Assembly (NCBI RefSeq): GCF_000202635.1
Contig: NC_015125.1
Span: 62,001-126,000, forward strand
Direction of reading: 5' to 3'
Source of the DNA: Microbacterium testaceum StLB037
Lineage (GTDB): Bacteria; Actinomycetota; Actinomycetes; Actinomycetales; Microbacteriaceae
DNA length: 64,000 bases
Shown: piece by piece, positions 26,769 through 36,735 of the stretch
Numbering within the stretch: position 1 is the stretch's first letter
Layout: each line of letters begins with the position of its first letter
Made by a program: the position numbers and the translations under genes
Notes under the pieces: generated by a model
What the model was told of the DNA's origin: nothing
Seen by the model: the letters and a program-made list of their open reading frames with translations, nothing else
The model's database searches: none

Positions 26769-27239
26769 TTACTGGGACGCGAAGGGCGCGACCTCGGGGT
26801 CGGCCTGCGCGATCGCACCGTCTCCGGAGACGGCGATGTTCTCGGGCGAAAGCAGGAAGACCTTGCTCGTGACCCGCTCGATGCGCCCGTAGAGCCCGAG
26901 CGACAGACCGCTCGCGAAGTCGATCAGGCGGCGCGCGTCGGCGTCACTCATCTGCGACAGGTTGATGATGACCGGAATGCCCTCGCGGAAGTTCTCGGCG
27001 ATCGTCTGCGCGTCGCGGTACTGCTTCGGGTGCACCGTGAGGATCTCGCTGACCGGACCGGCAGTGGGCTGACGCACCACGGCGGGCCGATGCAGGGGGG
27101 TCACGGGAGCAGCCTTCTCGACCGGCGCGGTCTGCTGCGGCTGCTGCTTGCGCGCGGCCGGCTGCGCAGGCTCCTCATAGGTCTCCTCCTCGTCGGCGAG
27201 TCCCAGGTAAACCATCGTCTTCTTGAGCGGGTTCGACAT
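26769..27239 (-). CDS. sepF: Cell division protein SepF
   Basis: SepF tethers FtsZ to the membrane in bacteria lacking FtsA, as here. The 156-residue protein has the N-terminal amphipathic region ([19 protein letters not shown]), a Gln/Pro/Ala-rich linker (about 22-58), and the SepF core from about 65 ([20 protein letters not shown]) to 145 ([15 protein letters not shown]). The core binds the C-terminal peptide of FtsZ. GGAGG precedes the start, which lies 31 bases after yggS. Confidence 0.95.
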   Translation of the reverse strand: MSNPLKKTMVYLGLADEEETYEEPAQPAARKQQPQQTAPVEKAAPVTPLHRPAVVRQPTAGPVSEILTVHPKQYRDAQTIAENFREGIPVIINLSQMSDADARRLIDFASGLSLGLYGRIERVTSKVFLLSPENIAVSGDGAIAQADPEVAPFASQ

Positions 27240-27270
27240 CGCATCCTCCGTTCGCTCGTCTGTGTCGAGG

Positions 27271-27954
27271 CTATCCGCGCACGGGCCTCGGACCCGTGAT
27301 TGCGGACCCGATCCGCAGGTGTGTCGCGCCCATTGCCACCGCTTCGGGGAAGTCGCCGGTCATTCCCGCCGAGATCCATGTCGCATCCGGGACGACCGTT
27401 CGCACCGCGTCCGCGCTCCCGCGGAGTCGCTCGAAGGCACGGGCAGGCTCCTCGTCGAGAGGGGCGACCGCCATCACGCCGCGCACCCGCAGCGTCGACA
27501 GTCCCGCGACGTGGGTGGCGAGGGCCTCCACGTCGCGCGGGGCGACTCCCCCGCGCCCGGCGTCGTCCGTCAGGTTCACCTGCAGGAGCACGTCGAGCGG
27601 ATCGCCCGAGCCCGCGGCATCCAGAGCATCCGCGATACGCGGACGATCGACCGAATGGACCACGTCGGCCGCCGCGCGGACGGCGCGGGCCTTGTTCGTC
27701 TGGGCCTGACCGATGAAGTGCCAGTGGAGGTCGACCACGTCCGCGAGCTCGTCCCGCTTCGCCGTCAGCTCCTGCTGCCGGTTCTCGCCGACGTCCCGGA
27801 CCCCCAGCGCACGGAGCTCGCGGACCAGCGAGACGGGATGGAACTTCGTCACGACGATCCGGGTGATCCCGGAGAGGTCTCGGCCCGCCGAGCGGGCGGC
27901 ATCCGCGATGCGCGCGTCCACGTCGGCGAGGCGATCGGCGAGGGCGGTGGACAT
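27271..27954 (-). CDS. YggS family pyridoxal phosphate homeostasis protein
   Basis: A 227-residue protein of the YggS/PROSC type, which binds PLP without a known catalytic reaction and keeps vitamin B6 and amino acid pools in balance. The PLP lysine lies in [11 protein letters not shown], followed by [24 protein letters not shown] and the phosphate-binding end [10 protein letters not shown]. It sits between ftsZ and sepF, the standard actinobacterial position. AAGGAG precedes the ATG. Confidence 0.93.
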   Translation of the reverse strand: MSTALADRLADVDARIADAARSAGRDLSGITRIVVTKFHPVSLVRELRALGVRDVGENRQQELTAKRDELADVVDLHWHFIGQAQTNKARAVRAAADVVHSVDRPRIADALDAAGSGDPLDVLLQVNLTDDAGRGGVAPRDVEALATHVAGLSTLRVRGVMAVAPLDEEPARAFERLRGSADAVRTVVPDATWISAGMTGDFPEAVAMGATHLRIGSAITGPRPVRG

Positions 27955-28017
27955 GGGGCTCCTTCACGACGCAGCGGGCCCGGTCGAGACCGGACCCGCT
28001 GCAGTGCTCACTCGTGC

Positions 28018-29205
28018 TTACTTGAGGAAATCGGGCACATCGAGGTCGTCGTCGGCAAAGCCGCCGTCGTACGACGACTCGGGGACGTGCGCGGCCACGG
28101 GCGCCGGCTCGGGCTTGCGCTCGGGGGCGCGTTCGGTCGACGCCTTCTGCTCCTCGGCCGCGTGCAGGTCGCGGGCCACGTCGTCGGCGGGGATGACGGG
28201 GACGACCGGGGCCGACACCGCACGCTGCGCGCCGACGGCGTCGATGCGCAGCGAGGGCTCACCGCCGTCGAAACCGGCCGCGATGACCGTCACGCGCACC
28301 TCGTCGCCGAGGGTGTCGTCGATGACCGTACCGAAGATGATGTTGGCCTCGGGGTGCGCGGCCTCCTTGACCAGCTGCGCAGCGTCGTTGATCTCGAAGA
28401 TGCCGAGGTTCGAGCCGCCCTGGATCGACAGCAGCACGCCGTGGGCACCCTCGATCGACGCCTCGAGCAGCGGCGATTCGACCGCGAGCTCGGCGGCCTT
28501 GATGGCGCGATCCGCGCCCCGCGCCGAACCGATGCCCATGAGGGCCGACCCCGCTCCCTGCATGACCGACTTCACGTCGGCGAAGTCGAGGTTGATGAGA
28601 CCGGGGGTGGTGATGAGGTCGGTGATGCCCTGGACACCGGCGAGGAGCACCTGGTCGGCCGTGGCGAAGGCCTCGATCATCGAGATGCCGCGGTCGCTGA
28701 TCTCGAGGAGACGGTCGTTGGGGACGACGATGAGGGTGTCGACCTCTTCCTTCAGACGCCCGACGCCGGCTTCGGCCTGGCTCTGGCGACGACGCCCCTC
28801 GAACGAGAAGGGCTTCGTGACGACACCGATGGTGAGGGCGCCGATCGACTTCGCGATCTTGGCCACGACCGGTGCACCACCGGTGCCCGTACCGCCGCCC
28901 TCGCCCGCCGTGACGAAGACCATGTCGGCACCGCGCAGGGCCTCTTCGATCTCTTCGGCGTGATCCTCGGCGGCGCGACGGCCCACCTCGGGATCCGCAC
29001 CCGCGCCCAGGCCGCGCGTCAGCTCGCGGCCGACGTCGAGCTTGACGTCGGCGTCGCTCATGAGCAGCGCCTGCGCGTCGGTGTTGATCGCGATGAACTC
29101 CACGCCGCGCAGGCCGAGCTCGATCATGCGGTTGACGGCGTTGACGCCGCCCCCGCCCACACCGACGACCTTGATCACGGCGAGGTAGTTCTGGTTGTGG
29201 CTCAT
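28018..29205 (-). CDS. ftsZ: Cell division protein FtsZ
   Basis: FtsZ is the tubulin-like GTPase that forms the division ring. The 395-residue protein has the GTP-binding loop GGGTGTGG (about 103-110), the T7 synergy loop [11 protein letters not shown] (around 210-220), and a disordered linker from about 320. The C-terminal peptide DVPDFLK is the docking site for SepF. It is separated from ftsQ by 151 bases containing two inverted repeats and a probable promoter, so it can be expressed apart from the upstream dcw genes. GGAGG precedes the ATG. Confidence 0.98.
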   Translation of the reverse strand: MSHNQNYLAVIKVVGVGGGGVNAVNRMIELGLRGVEFIAINTDAQALLMSDADVKLDVGRELTRGLGAGADPEVGRRAAEDHAEEIEEALRGADMVFVTAGEGGGTGTGGAPVVAKIAKSIGALTIGVVTKPFSFEGRRRQSQAEAGVGRLKEEVDTLIVVPNDRLLEISDRGISMIEAFATADQVLLAGVQGITDLITTPGLINLDFADVKSVMQGAGSALMGIGSARGADRAIKAAELAVESPLLEASIEGAHGVLLSIQGGSNLGIFEINDAAQLVKEAAHPEANIIFGTVIDDTLGDEVRVTVIAAGFDGGEPSLRIDAVGAQRAVSAPVVPVIPADDVARDLHAAEEQKASTERAPERKPEPAPVAAHVPESSYDGGFADDDLDVPDFLK

Positions 29206-29240
29206 GCCGGCCTCCGTTTGTCCCCGAACCCGAAACTCTA

Positions 29241-29282
29241 AACCTCATGTTGAGGGTTAAAGAATTGCCCGGTATGCAATTC
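29241..29282 (-). promoter_or_regulatory. Two operator-like dyads in the ftsZ promoter region
   Basis: Dyad 1 (29241-29258) is AACCTCA-TGT-TGAGGGTT, a near-perfect inverted repeat. Dyad 2 (29262-29282) is GAATTGC, seven bases, GCAATTC, a perfect 7-7-7 inverted repeat. On the minus strand TAGAGT just downstream of dyad 1 fits a -10 box, placing dyad 1 in the spacer. FtsR, a MerR-type activator of ftsZ in Corynebacterium whose homologue is encoded at 61313-61999, is a candidate ligand; that link is inference. Confidence 0.5.
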
Positions 29283-29356
29283 CTTGACTTGAAAGTAGGC
29301 GGCGTTGCGGTCCTCGCCCGGCCGACACGCGGCGTGTCCGAGGATCGCCGTCGAGA

Positions 29357-30313
29357 TCAGCGGATGACGCCGGCCTCGGGAGAGGTGACGTCGTACTCGC
29401 GGGTGTTCTCGGGCGGGCTCTTCTGCATGAGCAGGTCCAGCACGCGCGCCTTCTCGGGCGACCGATCGGCACTCCCCCACATCACACGCGTGCCGGTGGC
29501 ACCGAGGGTCAGGGTGACGTCGTCGGGCGTGGTCGCCGAGACGGCGGTCACCTGGGACCGGATGCCGTCGGGCAGGGCGCGCATGACGCGTCCGGCCGCG
29601 CGGAACGGCTCCGATGTCGTCCCGGCGGGGACGTCGATCACCGGCTGCCCGGCAGGTGCGTCCGGGGTCGTCGAGAGGACGACGCCCGCCGCGTCCACCA
29701 CGGTGAAGCCGGCCGGGGTCTGCACGACGCCGATGGGCGTGCGCTCCACGATGCGCACCACCAGATCGTGCGGCGGCTGCGCCTCGAGCGTGTACGACTC
29801 GACGAGGGGGAAGCGCACCAGCGCCGCCTTGATCCTGCTGTCGTCGATGAGCGCGAGGGGCGTGCCGACCTGATCGCTGAGCGCGTCGGTGACCGCGGCG
29901 GCGTCGAGCTGCGAGGTCCCCACGACGTCGACGCGCTCGAGCGCGAACAGGGGGCTGTAGGCGGCCCCCACCGTCCCGAGGATCATGACGGCGAGGGCCG
30001 TACCGACGCCGATCCAGATGCGCCGACGACGACGCTGGCGCACGGTGAACCGCCGAACCTCCGCGCGCAGCGCGCGGCGCCGGGCACGCGAGGCACGCCA
30101 GACGTCGCGGAGACCGGTGCCGTTCTCGTCGGCCGGGGGCGTGGCATCCGCAAGCTCGTCCTCCTGCCGCGACGGCGGAGCGACCAGCGGCACGACCGGA
30201 GCGGTCACCCCCTCGGGCGCGGCCTCGGGTTCGACGCGGGGCCGCGACATCGGCCGCTTCGTCGCGGGTGTGCGCGACTCGGGCGGTGACGGCAGGGGGG
30301 TGGGCCGCTCCAC
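29357..30313 (-). CDS. ftsQ: Cell division protein FtsQ
   Basis: FtsQ is a bitopic divisome protein. Of 318 residues, the first ~110 are cytoplasmic and rich in Pro, Arg and Ala. One membrane helix follows at about 118-138 (IWIGVGTALAVMILGTVGAAY), then a POTRA domain (FALERVDVVGTSQLDAAAV, from about 145) and the FtsQ beta domain up to the end (residues 218-318). The long cytoplasmic part is common in actinobacteria. The GTG at 30313 lies two bases after the murC stop. Confidence 0.92.
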   Translation of the reverse strand: MERPTPLPSPPESRTPATKRPMSRPRVEPEAAPEGVTAPVVPLVAPPSRQEDELADATPPADENGTGLRDVWRASRARRRALRAEVRRFTVRQRRRRRIWIGVGTALAVMILGTVGAAYSPLFALERVDVVGTSQLDAAAVTDALSDQVGTPLALIDDSRIKAALVRFPLVESYTLEAQPPHDLVVRIVERTPIGVVQTPAGFTVVDAAGVVLSTTPDAPAGQPVIDVPAGTTSEPFRAAGRVMRALPDGIRSQVTAVSATTPDDVTLTLGATGTRVMWGSADRSPEKARVLDLLMQKSPPENTREYDVTSPEAGVIR

Positions 30314-30315
30314 GG

Positions 30316-31722
30316 TCAGACCGCCGCGGCCTCGGTGCGCGAGAGCGCCTCGAGCACCTGCGGGATGATCTGGTACACGTTCCCGCAGCCGAGGGTGATG
30401 ACGTAGTCGCCGGGGCGCGCGATACGCGCCGTGTAGTCGGCGGCGGCCTGCCAGTCGGGCACGTAGTGCACGTGCTCCGGATCGGCGAAGGCGCCGCTGA
30501 CGAGCTCGCCGGTCACACCGGGCACCGGGTCTTCTCGCGCGCCGTAGACGTCGAGCATGACGGTGTGGTCGGCGTGGGTCTCGAGCACCTCGGCGAACTC
30601 GCGGTACATCTCCTGCGTGCGCGAGTAGGTGTGCGGCTGCTGGATCGCGATGATGCGCCCCTCCCCGACGACCGTGCGCGCGGCCGAGAGGGCGGCGGCG
30701 ACCTCGGTGGGGTGGTGCGCGTAGTCGTCGTACACACTCACCCCGTGCTGCACGCCGTGCAGCTCGAAGCGACGGACGGTGCCGCCGAAGCCCTCGACCG
30801 CGCGGGCGGCGTCGGCGAGCGAGTGTCCGAGCACGCGGAGCACGGCCACGGCGCCCGCGGCGTTGACGGCGTTGTGCGCACCGGGGACGCGCAGCTGCAC
30901 CTCGACGCTCTCGCCGTCGGCGGTCAGCGTGAACGCGACGGGACCGTCGGTCCGGATGCCGCTGAGCCGGACGTCGGCTCCCGGGTCTTCGCCGAAGGTG
31001 ATGACGTTCGCGTGCGTGATGCGCTCGCGGACGGCGCGGGCCCCCGCATCGTCGGCCGAGATGACCACGGCTTCGCTCGCGGCATCCGCGAATCGCGCGA
31101 AGGCGGCGTCGAACGCGTCGCGCGAGCCGTAGTGGTCGAGGTGGTCGGGGTCGACGTTGGTGATGAGGGCGACGGAGGTGTCGTAGAGCTCGAAGGTCCC
31201 GTCGGACTCGTCGGCCTCGATCACCACGAGGTCGTCGGAGCCGGTACCGCTCGAGGCGCCCAGGTCGGCGATGACGCCTCCGTTGACGAAGGTCGGGTCG
31301 AGCTCGAGCGCGCGCAGGGCGGTCACGATCATGCCGGTCGACGTGGTCTTGCCGTGCGCGCCGGCGACCGAGACCAAGCGACGGCCGCCGATGAGCCAGT
31401 GCAACGCCTGCGAGCGGTGGATGACGTGGAGGCCGCGCTCCTTGGCGGTCACGAACTCGGGGTTCTCGGGCCAGATCGCGCCCGTGTGCACCACCGTGTC
31501 GGCGTCGCCCAGGTGCGCCGCGTCGTGACCGACGTACACGGTGGCCCCGCGCGCCGCGAGGTCCCGCAGCGCCGCGCTGTCGGCGCGATCGGAACCGGAG
31601 ACCCGGATGCCGCGGTCGAGGAACATGCGGGCGAGGCCGGACATGCCCGAGCCGCCGACGCCGATGAAGTGCGCGGAGGTGATGGTCTCGGGGATGGGGA
31701 GGCTCAGGTCGGGTCTGATCAT
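30316..31722 (-). CDS. murC: UDP-N-acetylmuramate-L-alanine ligase
   Basis: MurC adds the first amino acid to UDP-MurNAc. The 468-residue protein starts with a Rossmann-like domain ([21 protein letters not shown]). It has the ATP-binding loop [15 protein letters not shown] (about 110-125), the DEC-region equivalent [11 protein letters not shown], and [10 protein letters not shown] in the C-terminal domain. The ATG at 31722 is chosen; the longer frame upstream overlaps murG antisense. TAAACT ten bases before the ATG may be a weak promoter. Confidence 0.96.
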   Translation of the reverse strand: MIRPDLSLPIPETITSAHFIGVGGSGMSGLARMFLDRGIRVSGSDRADSAALRDLAARGATVYVGHDAAHLGDADTVVHTGAIWPENPEFVTAKERGLHVIHRSQALHWLIGGRRLVSVAGAHGKTTSTGMIVTALRALELDPTFVNGGVIADLGASSGTGSDDLVVIEADESDGTFELYDTSVALITNVDPDHLDHYGSRDAFDAAFARFADAASEAVVISADDAGARAVRERITHANVITFGEDPGADVRLSGIRTDGPVAFTLTADGESVEVQLRVPGAHNAVNAAGAVAVLRVLGHSLADAARAVEGFGGTVRRFELHGVQHGVSVYDDYAHHPTEVAAALSAARTVVGEGRIIAIQQPHTYSRTQEMYREFAEVLETHADHTVMLDVYGAREDPVPGVTGELVSGAFADPEHVHYVPDWQAAADYTARIARPGDYVITLGCGNVYQIIPQVLEALSRTEAAAV

Positions 31723-31783
31723 GGCGTCTGCGAGTTTACGTCGCGGATCCTGCGCGTCGGCCCCGGCGCGCCCGGGGGAAGGG

Positions 31784-32857
31784 TCAGCGCGCGAGCGCGG
31801 CGTCGATGAGCGCGATGACGTTCTCGGTGCCCGTCCGGGTGCCCGTCCGCGCCGCGGCGGAGCGCATGCTCGTGCGGGAAGCATCGTCGCGCAGCAGCGG
31901 CACGATCTCGTCACGCACGCGATCGGCGGTGAAGTCGGCGTCGTCGATGAGACGGGCGGCACCCGCGCGGACGGCGGACGCGGCGTTCAAGCGCTGCTCG
32001 CCGTTGCCCACCGCGTACGGCACGTACACGGCCGGGATGCCGAGCGCGCTGATCTCGCTGACCGTCGCCGCCCCGGAACGCGACACGATGAGATCGGCCA
32101 GGGCGAAGGCGAGGTCCATGCGGTCCACGTACCGGACCACGGCGTATCCCGAAGCCCCGGGGTCGGGAAGGTCGGAGTTCTGCCCCGTGACGTGCAGGAG
32201 CTGCCACCCGGCGTCCAGGACGTCGCGCCACGCGTCGCCGAACGCGGTGTTCAGACGCAGCGCACCGAGCGACCCGCCGAACACGAGGAGCGTCGGGCGG
32301 GTGGCATCCAGTCCGAAATGACGGGCCGCTTCCGCTCGCAGCGCGTCCGCGTCGAGCTCGACGATCTCGCGCCGCAGCGGCATGCCGACGACGCGCGACC
32401 CGCGCAGGGGCGTCCCCTCGAACGCCACACCCACTCCCGCGGCACCGCGGGCTCCCAGGACGTTCGCCAGACCGGGCTTGGCGTTGGCCTCGTGCACGAC
32501 GAACGGGACACGCTCACGGCGCGCGGCCACGTACGCCGGAGCGGCGGCGTACCCGCCGAAGCCGACGACGACATCCACGCCGCGCTCACGGATGATGCGG
32601 CGCACCTGCGCCACGGCGCGGAGGAACCGCGCCGGGAACCGCGCCGCCGCGGCGTTCGGTCGCCGCGGGAACGGGACCTTGTCGACGAACAGCAGCTCGT
32701 AGCCGCGCAGCGGCACCAGACGCGCCTCGAGCCCCTCGCGCGTGCCGAGCACGAGGACCTCGTCGGAGCCGTCGCGCGCGCGCAGGCCGTCCGCGACCGC
32801 GAGCAGGGGGTTCACATGTCCGGCGGTCCCGCCGCCGGCCAGAAGAGTGGTCGTCAC
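31784..32857 (-). CDS. murG: MurG N-acetylglucosaminyltransferase (lipid II synthesis)
   Basis: MurG transfers GlcNAc to lipid I to form lipid II at the inner face of the membrane. The 357-residue protein has the N-terminal glycine-rich loop [18 protein letters not shown], the [16 protein letters not shown] motif, [11 protein letters not shown], and the UDP-GlcNAc-binding [23 protein letters not shown] region. The start is the GTG at 32857, seven bases after TAGGCT and 17 bases past the ftsW stop. Confidence 0.96.
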   Translation of the reverse strand: MTTTLLAGGGTAGHVNPLLAVADGLRARDGSDEVLVLGTREGLEARLVPLRGYELLFVDKVPFPRRPNAAAARFPARFLRAVAQVRRIIRERGVDVVVGFGGYAAAPAYVAARRERVPFVVHEANAKPGLANVLGARGAAGVGVAFEGTPLRGSRVVGMPLRREIVELDADALRAEAARHFGLDATRPTLLVFGGSLGALRLNTAFGDAWRDVLDAGWQLLHVTGQNSDLPDPGASGYAVVRYVDRMDLAFALADLIVSRSGAATVSEISALGIPAVYVPYAVGNGEQRLNAASAVRAGAARLIDDADFTADRVRDEIVPLLRDDASRTSMRSAAARTGTRTGTENVIALIDAALAR

Positions 32858-32864
32858 TCGTTCG

Positions 32865-32870
32865 AGCCTA
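32865..32870 (-). promoter_or_regulatory. -10 box TAGGCT of an internal leaderless murG promoter
   Basis: TAGGCT lies in the 17-base gap between ftsW and murG and ends seven bases before GTG 32857. No Shine-Dalgarno sequence is present, which favours a separate leaderless transcript for murG-murC-ftsQ. Confidence 0.45.
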
Positions 32871-32874
32871 AACG

Positions 32875-34110
32875 TCAGCGCCGCCGGGCCGCGCGCGGCC
32901 GGGCGACCGGTTCGACGACGCGGCGATCGGGCAGCGTTCGCGCGAACGACAGCAGGACGCCGCACGCGATGAGCACCGACAGCAGAGAGGTACCGCCCTG
33001 CGACATGAACGGCAGCGGCACACCCAGCACGGGGAAGACGCGGAGCACCACGGCCACGTTGACCATGGCCTGGCCCACGATCCAGATGGTGATGCCGCCC
33101 GCGACGATGCGCACGAACGGGTCGTCGGTGCGGCGGATGACGTGGAAGGCGCCCACGGCGAAGAGGCCGAAGAGGGCGAGGACGACGACGCAGCCGATCA
33201 GACCGAGCTCCTCCCCCACGATCGCGAAGATGTAGTCGTTCGCGGCCGCCGGGAGCCAGTCGTACTTCTCGGCCGAGTTGCCGAGGCCCACCCCGAAGAT
33301 CCCTCCCGCGGCCAGTCCCCAGATGCCGTGCAGAGGCTGGTAGCAGTCGCCCAGGTAGTTCGCGATGCAGTCCTGGTCGAGGAAGCTCATGATGCGACGC
33401 ATGCGGTCGGCGCTGGTGATCGCGAAGACGGCGATGCCCGCGAGGGCGCCCAGGGCCGGGAGCACGAAGATGCGCAGCTTCATGCCCGAGAAGAACAGAG
33501 CGCCGAGGAGCACCAGCACGAGGATCATCGTGGTGCCGAGGTCTTTTCCGCCCATGACGGTGGCGGCGACGAGGGCGAACACCGGCACGATCGGGATGAA
33601 CACGTGCCGCCAGTCGCCCAGAAGCGTCTGCTTGCGGTAGAGGACGTACCCGAGCCACAGCGCCAAGGCGAGCTTGAGGAACTCGGCGGGTTGCGCCTGA
33701 ATGCCCGCGAGGTTGATCCAGTTGCGGTTACCGTTCGCCGAGATCCCCAGCGGGGTGAACACGAGCAGCTGGAACACCGTCGCGAAGATGAGGGCCGGCC
33801 ACGCCATGCGCTTCCAGAACCGTACGGGTGCGCGGCTGAGCACGAACATGAGCGGGATGCCGACCACGGCGAACACGCCCTGCTTGAGGACGTGGTCGAA
33901 GGGGCTCTGCGCTCCATCGAGCGCGGAGGTCGCCGAGAGCACCATCATCAGGCCGAAGCCGGTCAGAAGGAGCGCGGCCGAGGTGATGAGCAGGAACTCG
34001 ATCGAGACGGGACGGAACGCGCGGCCGAGGGATACGCGGGCGGCGAGACCGGGAGTCGAGGGCTCGTCGGGGCTCTGCCGAGGCGGTGGGGCCGTGGTGG
34101 TCACTCGCAT
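32875..34110 (-). CDS. ftsW: FtsW, SEDS-family peptidoglycan polymerase
   Basis: FtsW is the septal glycosyltransferase that works with FtsI. The 411-residue protein has about ten membrane segments starting near residue 37 (FLLITSAALLLTGFGLMMVLS). It has the NRNWINLAGIQAQPAEFLKL region with the conserved PAE segment, a long external loop (about 255-300) with GLAAGGIFGVGLGNSAEKYDWLPAA and NDYIFAIVGEELG, and the VLPVLGVPLPFMSQGGTS-type end. The ATG at 34110 lies 10 bases past the murD stop; a GTG two codons inside is also possible. Confidence 0.95.
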   Translation of the reverse strand: MRVTTTAPPPRQSPDEPSTPGLAARVSLGRAFRPVSIEFLLITSAALLLTGFGLMMVLSATSALDGAQSPFDHVLKQGVFAVVGIPLMFVLSRAPVRFWKRMAWPALIFATVFQLLVFTPLGISANGNRNWINLAGIQAQPAEFLKLALALWLGYVLYRKQTLLGDWRHVFIPIVPVFALVAATVMGGKDLGTTMILVLVLLGALFFSGMKLRIFVLPALGALAGIAVFAITSADRMRRIMSFLDQDCIANYLGDCYQPLHGIWGLAAGGIFGVGLGNSAEKYDWLPAAANDYIFAIVGEELGLIGCVVVLALFGLFAVGAFHVIRRTDDPFVRIVAGGITIWIVGQAMVNVAVVLRVFPVLGVPLPFMSQGGTSLLSVLIACGVLLSFARTLPDRRVVEPVARPRAARRR

Positions 34111-34120
34111 CCCCTCAGAT

Positions 34121-35632
34121 CTATCGGTTCGTTCCGTCTTCGCTGTTCGCGAGCCATGTCCGCACCGCATCGGCGAACCGATCGCCGCGGTCGGAGTACG
34201 ACGCGAACTGATCGAAGGACGCCGCCGCGGGGGCGAGGAGCACGGTGTCCCCGTCCTGGGCGAGACCCGCCGCCAGTTCGACGACGCGTGCCATGACGTC
34301 CTCAGTCTCGGTGTGGTCGACCTCGAAAACCGGCACCTCGGGGGCGTGTCGCTCGAACGCGGCCACGACCTCTGCGCGCTCGGTGCCGATGATGATCGCC
34401 GCGCGCGAGCGGATGCCGCGCGCACGGACGAGGTCGCTCAGGTCGACGCCCTTGAGCAGCCCCCCGACGACCCAGACCGCGCCGGGATAGGCCGCGAGCG
34501 ACGAGGCCGCCGCGTGCGGGTTCGTCGCCTTCGAGTCGTCGACCCAGGTGATCCCGGCGTGCGCCGCGACGACCTGGATGCGGTGAGGGTCGAGGCGGAA
34601 GCGCTCGAGCGCGTCGTGGATGTCGGCCGGCGCCACGCCCAGCGAGCGCGCGAGGGCGCTCGCGGCGAGGATGTTGGCCACGACGTGCGGGGCGGCGAGG
34701 CCCCGCTCGGCGAGATCGGCGACGGTGGTCAGCTCGAGGGCCGAGGTGGCGCGCTCTTCGAGGAAGGCCCGATCGACCAGGATGCCGTCGACCACACCGA
34801 GATCGCTCGGCCCGGGCACGCCCAGGTCGAAGCCGATGGCGCGCGCTCCCTCTTCGACCTCGGCCTCCTCCACCATCTCGCGGGTGGCGACGTCGGCCTT
34901 GTTGTACACGCACGCGACGCGGGTGCGCGCGTAGACGCCCGCCTTGGCGTCGCGGTAGGCGTCGGCGCTTCCGTGCCACTCGAGGTGGTCGTCCGCGAGG
35001 TTGAGGCAGACGGACGCGTGGGGCGAGAGCGCGTCGGGCCCGTTCTGCCGGTTGAGGTACCAGAGCTGGTGGCTCGACAACTCGACGACGAGGGCGTCGA
35101 AGCCGCTCGGGTCGCGGACGGCGTCGAGGACGGGGGTTCCGATGTTCCCGACGGGTACGGCCCGCAGACCGCCCGCCACGAGCATCTCGGCGGTGAGCCG
35201 GGTCGTGGTGGTCTTGCCGTTCGTCCCGGTGATGAGGATCCAGTCAGCGGGAGAGCCGTCGGGGCGGACCACCTTGTCGCGCACCCGCCACGCGAGCTCG
35301 ACGTCTCCCCAGAGCGGGATGCCCTGCTCCACCGCCCAGCGGATGAGCGGGTGCGACGGAGAGAAGCCGGGAGAGGCCAGCACGACCTCGGGGGCGAAGT
35401 CGAGCATCTCCGCCGGCGGCTGCGCGAGCGGGCCGACGTGCAGGCGGGCACCGATGACCGGGAGCAGACGCGCGTACTCGTCGTCGGCCTTCTCGGTCAC
35501 CACGAGAACCTCCGCGCCGAGCTCCGCCAGCGTGTCCGCGGCGGAGAAGCCCGTCACCGAGAGGCCGAGCACGGCGACGCGCAGGCCCTTCCAGTCGGCG
35601 TACCAGCTGGTCAGGGAGGACAGATCGCTCAT
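34121..35632 (-). CDS. murD: UDP-MurNAc-L-alanine-D-glutamate ligase
   Basis: MurD adds D-glutamate to UDP-MurNAc-Ala. The 503-residue protein has an N-terminal domain (LRVAVLGLSVTGFSAADTLAE), the ATP loop ITGTNGKTTTTRLTAEML (about 130-147), ELSSHQLWYLN and DDSKATNPHAAASSLAAY in the C-terminal part. The ATG at 35632 overlaps the mraY stop by four bases (ATGA). Confidence 0.96.
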   Translation of the reverse strand: MSDLSSLTSWYADWKGLRVAVLGLSVTGFSAADTLAELGAEVLVVTEKADDEYARLLPVIGARLHVGPLAQPPAEMLDFAPEVVLASPGFSPSHPLIRWAVEQGIPLWGDVELAWRVRDKVVRPDGSPADWILITGTNGKTTTTRLTAEMLVAGGLRAVPVGNIGTPVLDAVRDPSGFDALVVELSSHQLWYLNRQNGPDALSPHASVCLNLADDHLEWHGSADAYRDAKAGVYARTRVACVYNKADVATREMVEEAEVEEGARAIGFDLGVPGPSDLGVVDGILVDRAFLEERATSALELTTVADLAERGLAAPHVVANILAASALARSLGVAPADIHDALERFRLDPHRIQVVAAHAGITWVDDSKATNPHAAASSLAAYPGAVWVVGGLLKGVDLSDLVRARGIRSRAAIIIGTERAEVVAAFERHAPEVPVFEVDHTETEDVMARVVELAAGLAQDGDTVLLAPAAASFDQFASYSDRGDRFADAVRTWLANSEDGTNR

Positions 35633-36735
35633 ACCCGGGAAAGCCATTCGACGTAGAAGAAGCCGACGCCGGACACCGCGAGAAGACCCGCGATGATCCA
35701 CATGCGCACGACGATGGTGACCTCCGGCCAGCCCCGCATCTCGAGATGGTGGTGGAGCGGGCTCATGAGGAAGAGGCGTTTTCCTCGCGTGACCTTGAAG
35801 TAGGCCCGCTGCAGGATGACCGATCCGGACGCGATGACATAGACGCCGGCGATCAGGATGAGCAGGAGCTCGGTGCGCGTGAGGATCGCCATGGCCGCGA
35901 CGACCCCGCCGATCGCCATCGAGCCGCAGTCGCCCATGAAGACCTTCGCCTTCGGCGCATTCCACCACAGGAAGCCGACGAGGGCGCCCACGAACGACGC
36001 CGACACGATCGCCAGATCGAACGGGTCCCGGACGGCGTAGCATCCGGCCTGCACCGTCGGATCGAGCACGTCCGCGCACATCTGCTTGTTCTGCCAGAAG
36101 GCCATCAGGCTGTAGGCGCCGATGACGAAGATGCCGGAGCCGGCGGCGAGCCCGTCGAGTCCGTCCGCCACGTTGACCGAATTGGATGCCGCGGTGCCGA
36201 TGAGCGAGATCCACGCGAGGTACAGCAGCCAGCCGACGATCGGGCCGAGCGCGAAGAGGGACAGGACCTGGATGTCACGGAAGATCGAGATGTACCCGGA
36301 TGCCGGGGTCTGACCGAACGCGTTCGGGAAGTTCAGGGCGACGACGGCGAACGGCACCGTGACGATCACCTGCCCCGCGATCTTGCGCCAGCCCGACAGC
36401 CCGAGGCTGTTCTGCAGGCGCACCTTCATGTAGTCGTCGATGAACCCGACGACGCCGAAGCCGAGCATCAGCCACAGCACCAGGAGGCCCGAGATCGTCG
36501 GGGGGTTGTTCCCGGCGTAGGAGCCGATGAAGTACCCGATGATCGTGCCGAGGATGAAGATCGTGCCACCCATGGTGGGCGTTCCGCGCTTGGCGCCGTG
36601 CGAGGGGTTGTGCACGTTCTCGGGCGTGCGGATGACCTGCCCCCAGCCCCACTTCCGGAACGATCGGAGGAACACCGGTGTGAGGAACAGGGTGAAGGCC
36701 AGCGAGATCCCCGCCGACGTCAGTAGTGATCTCAC
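35629..36735 (-). CDS. mraY: Phospho-MurNAc-pentapeptide transferase MraY
   Basis: MraY attaches phospho-MurNAc-pentapeptide to undecaprenyl phosphate, forming lipid I. The 368-residue protein has ten membrane segments and the family motifs: HGAKRGTPTMGGTIFILGTI, GFVDDYMK-like GFIDDYMKV, NSVNVADGLDGLAAG with the catalytic Asp, and the histidine motif MSPLHHHLEMRGWPE near the end. It starts with a GTG that overlaps the murF stop by four bases and ends overlapping murD. Confidence 0.97.
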   Translation of the reverse strand: MRSLLTSAGISLAFTLFLTPVFLRSFRKWGWGQVIRTPENVHNPSHGAKRGTPTMGGTIFILGTIIGYFIGSYAGNNPPTISGLLVLWLMLGFGVVGFIDDYMKVRLQNSLGLSGWRKIAGQVIVTVPFAVVALNFPNAFGQTPASGYISIFRDIQVLSLFALGPIVGWLLYLAWISLIGTAASNSVNVADGLDGLAAGSGIFVIGAYSLMAFWQNKQMCADVLDPTVQAGCYAVRDPFDLAIVSASFVGALVGFLWWNAPKAKVFMGDCGSMAIGGVVAAMAILTRTELLLILIAGVYVIASGSVILQRAYFKVTRGKRLFLMSPLHHHLEMRGWPEVTIVVRMWIIAGLLAVSGVGFFYVEWLSRV

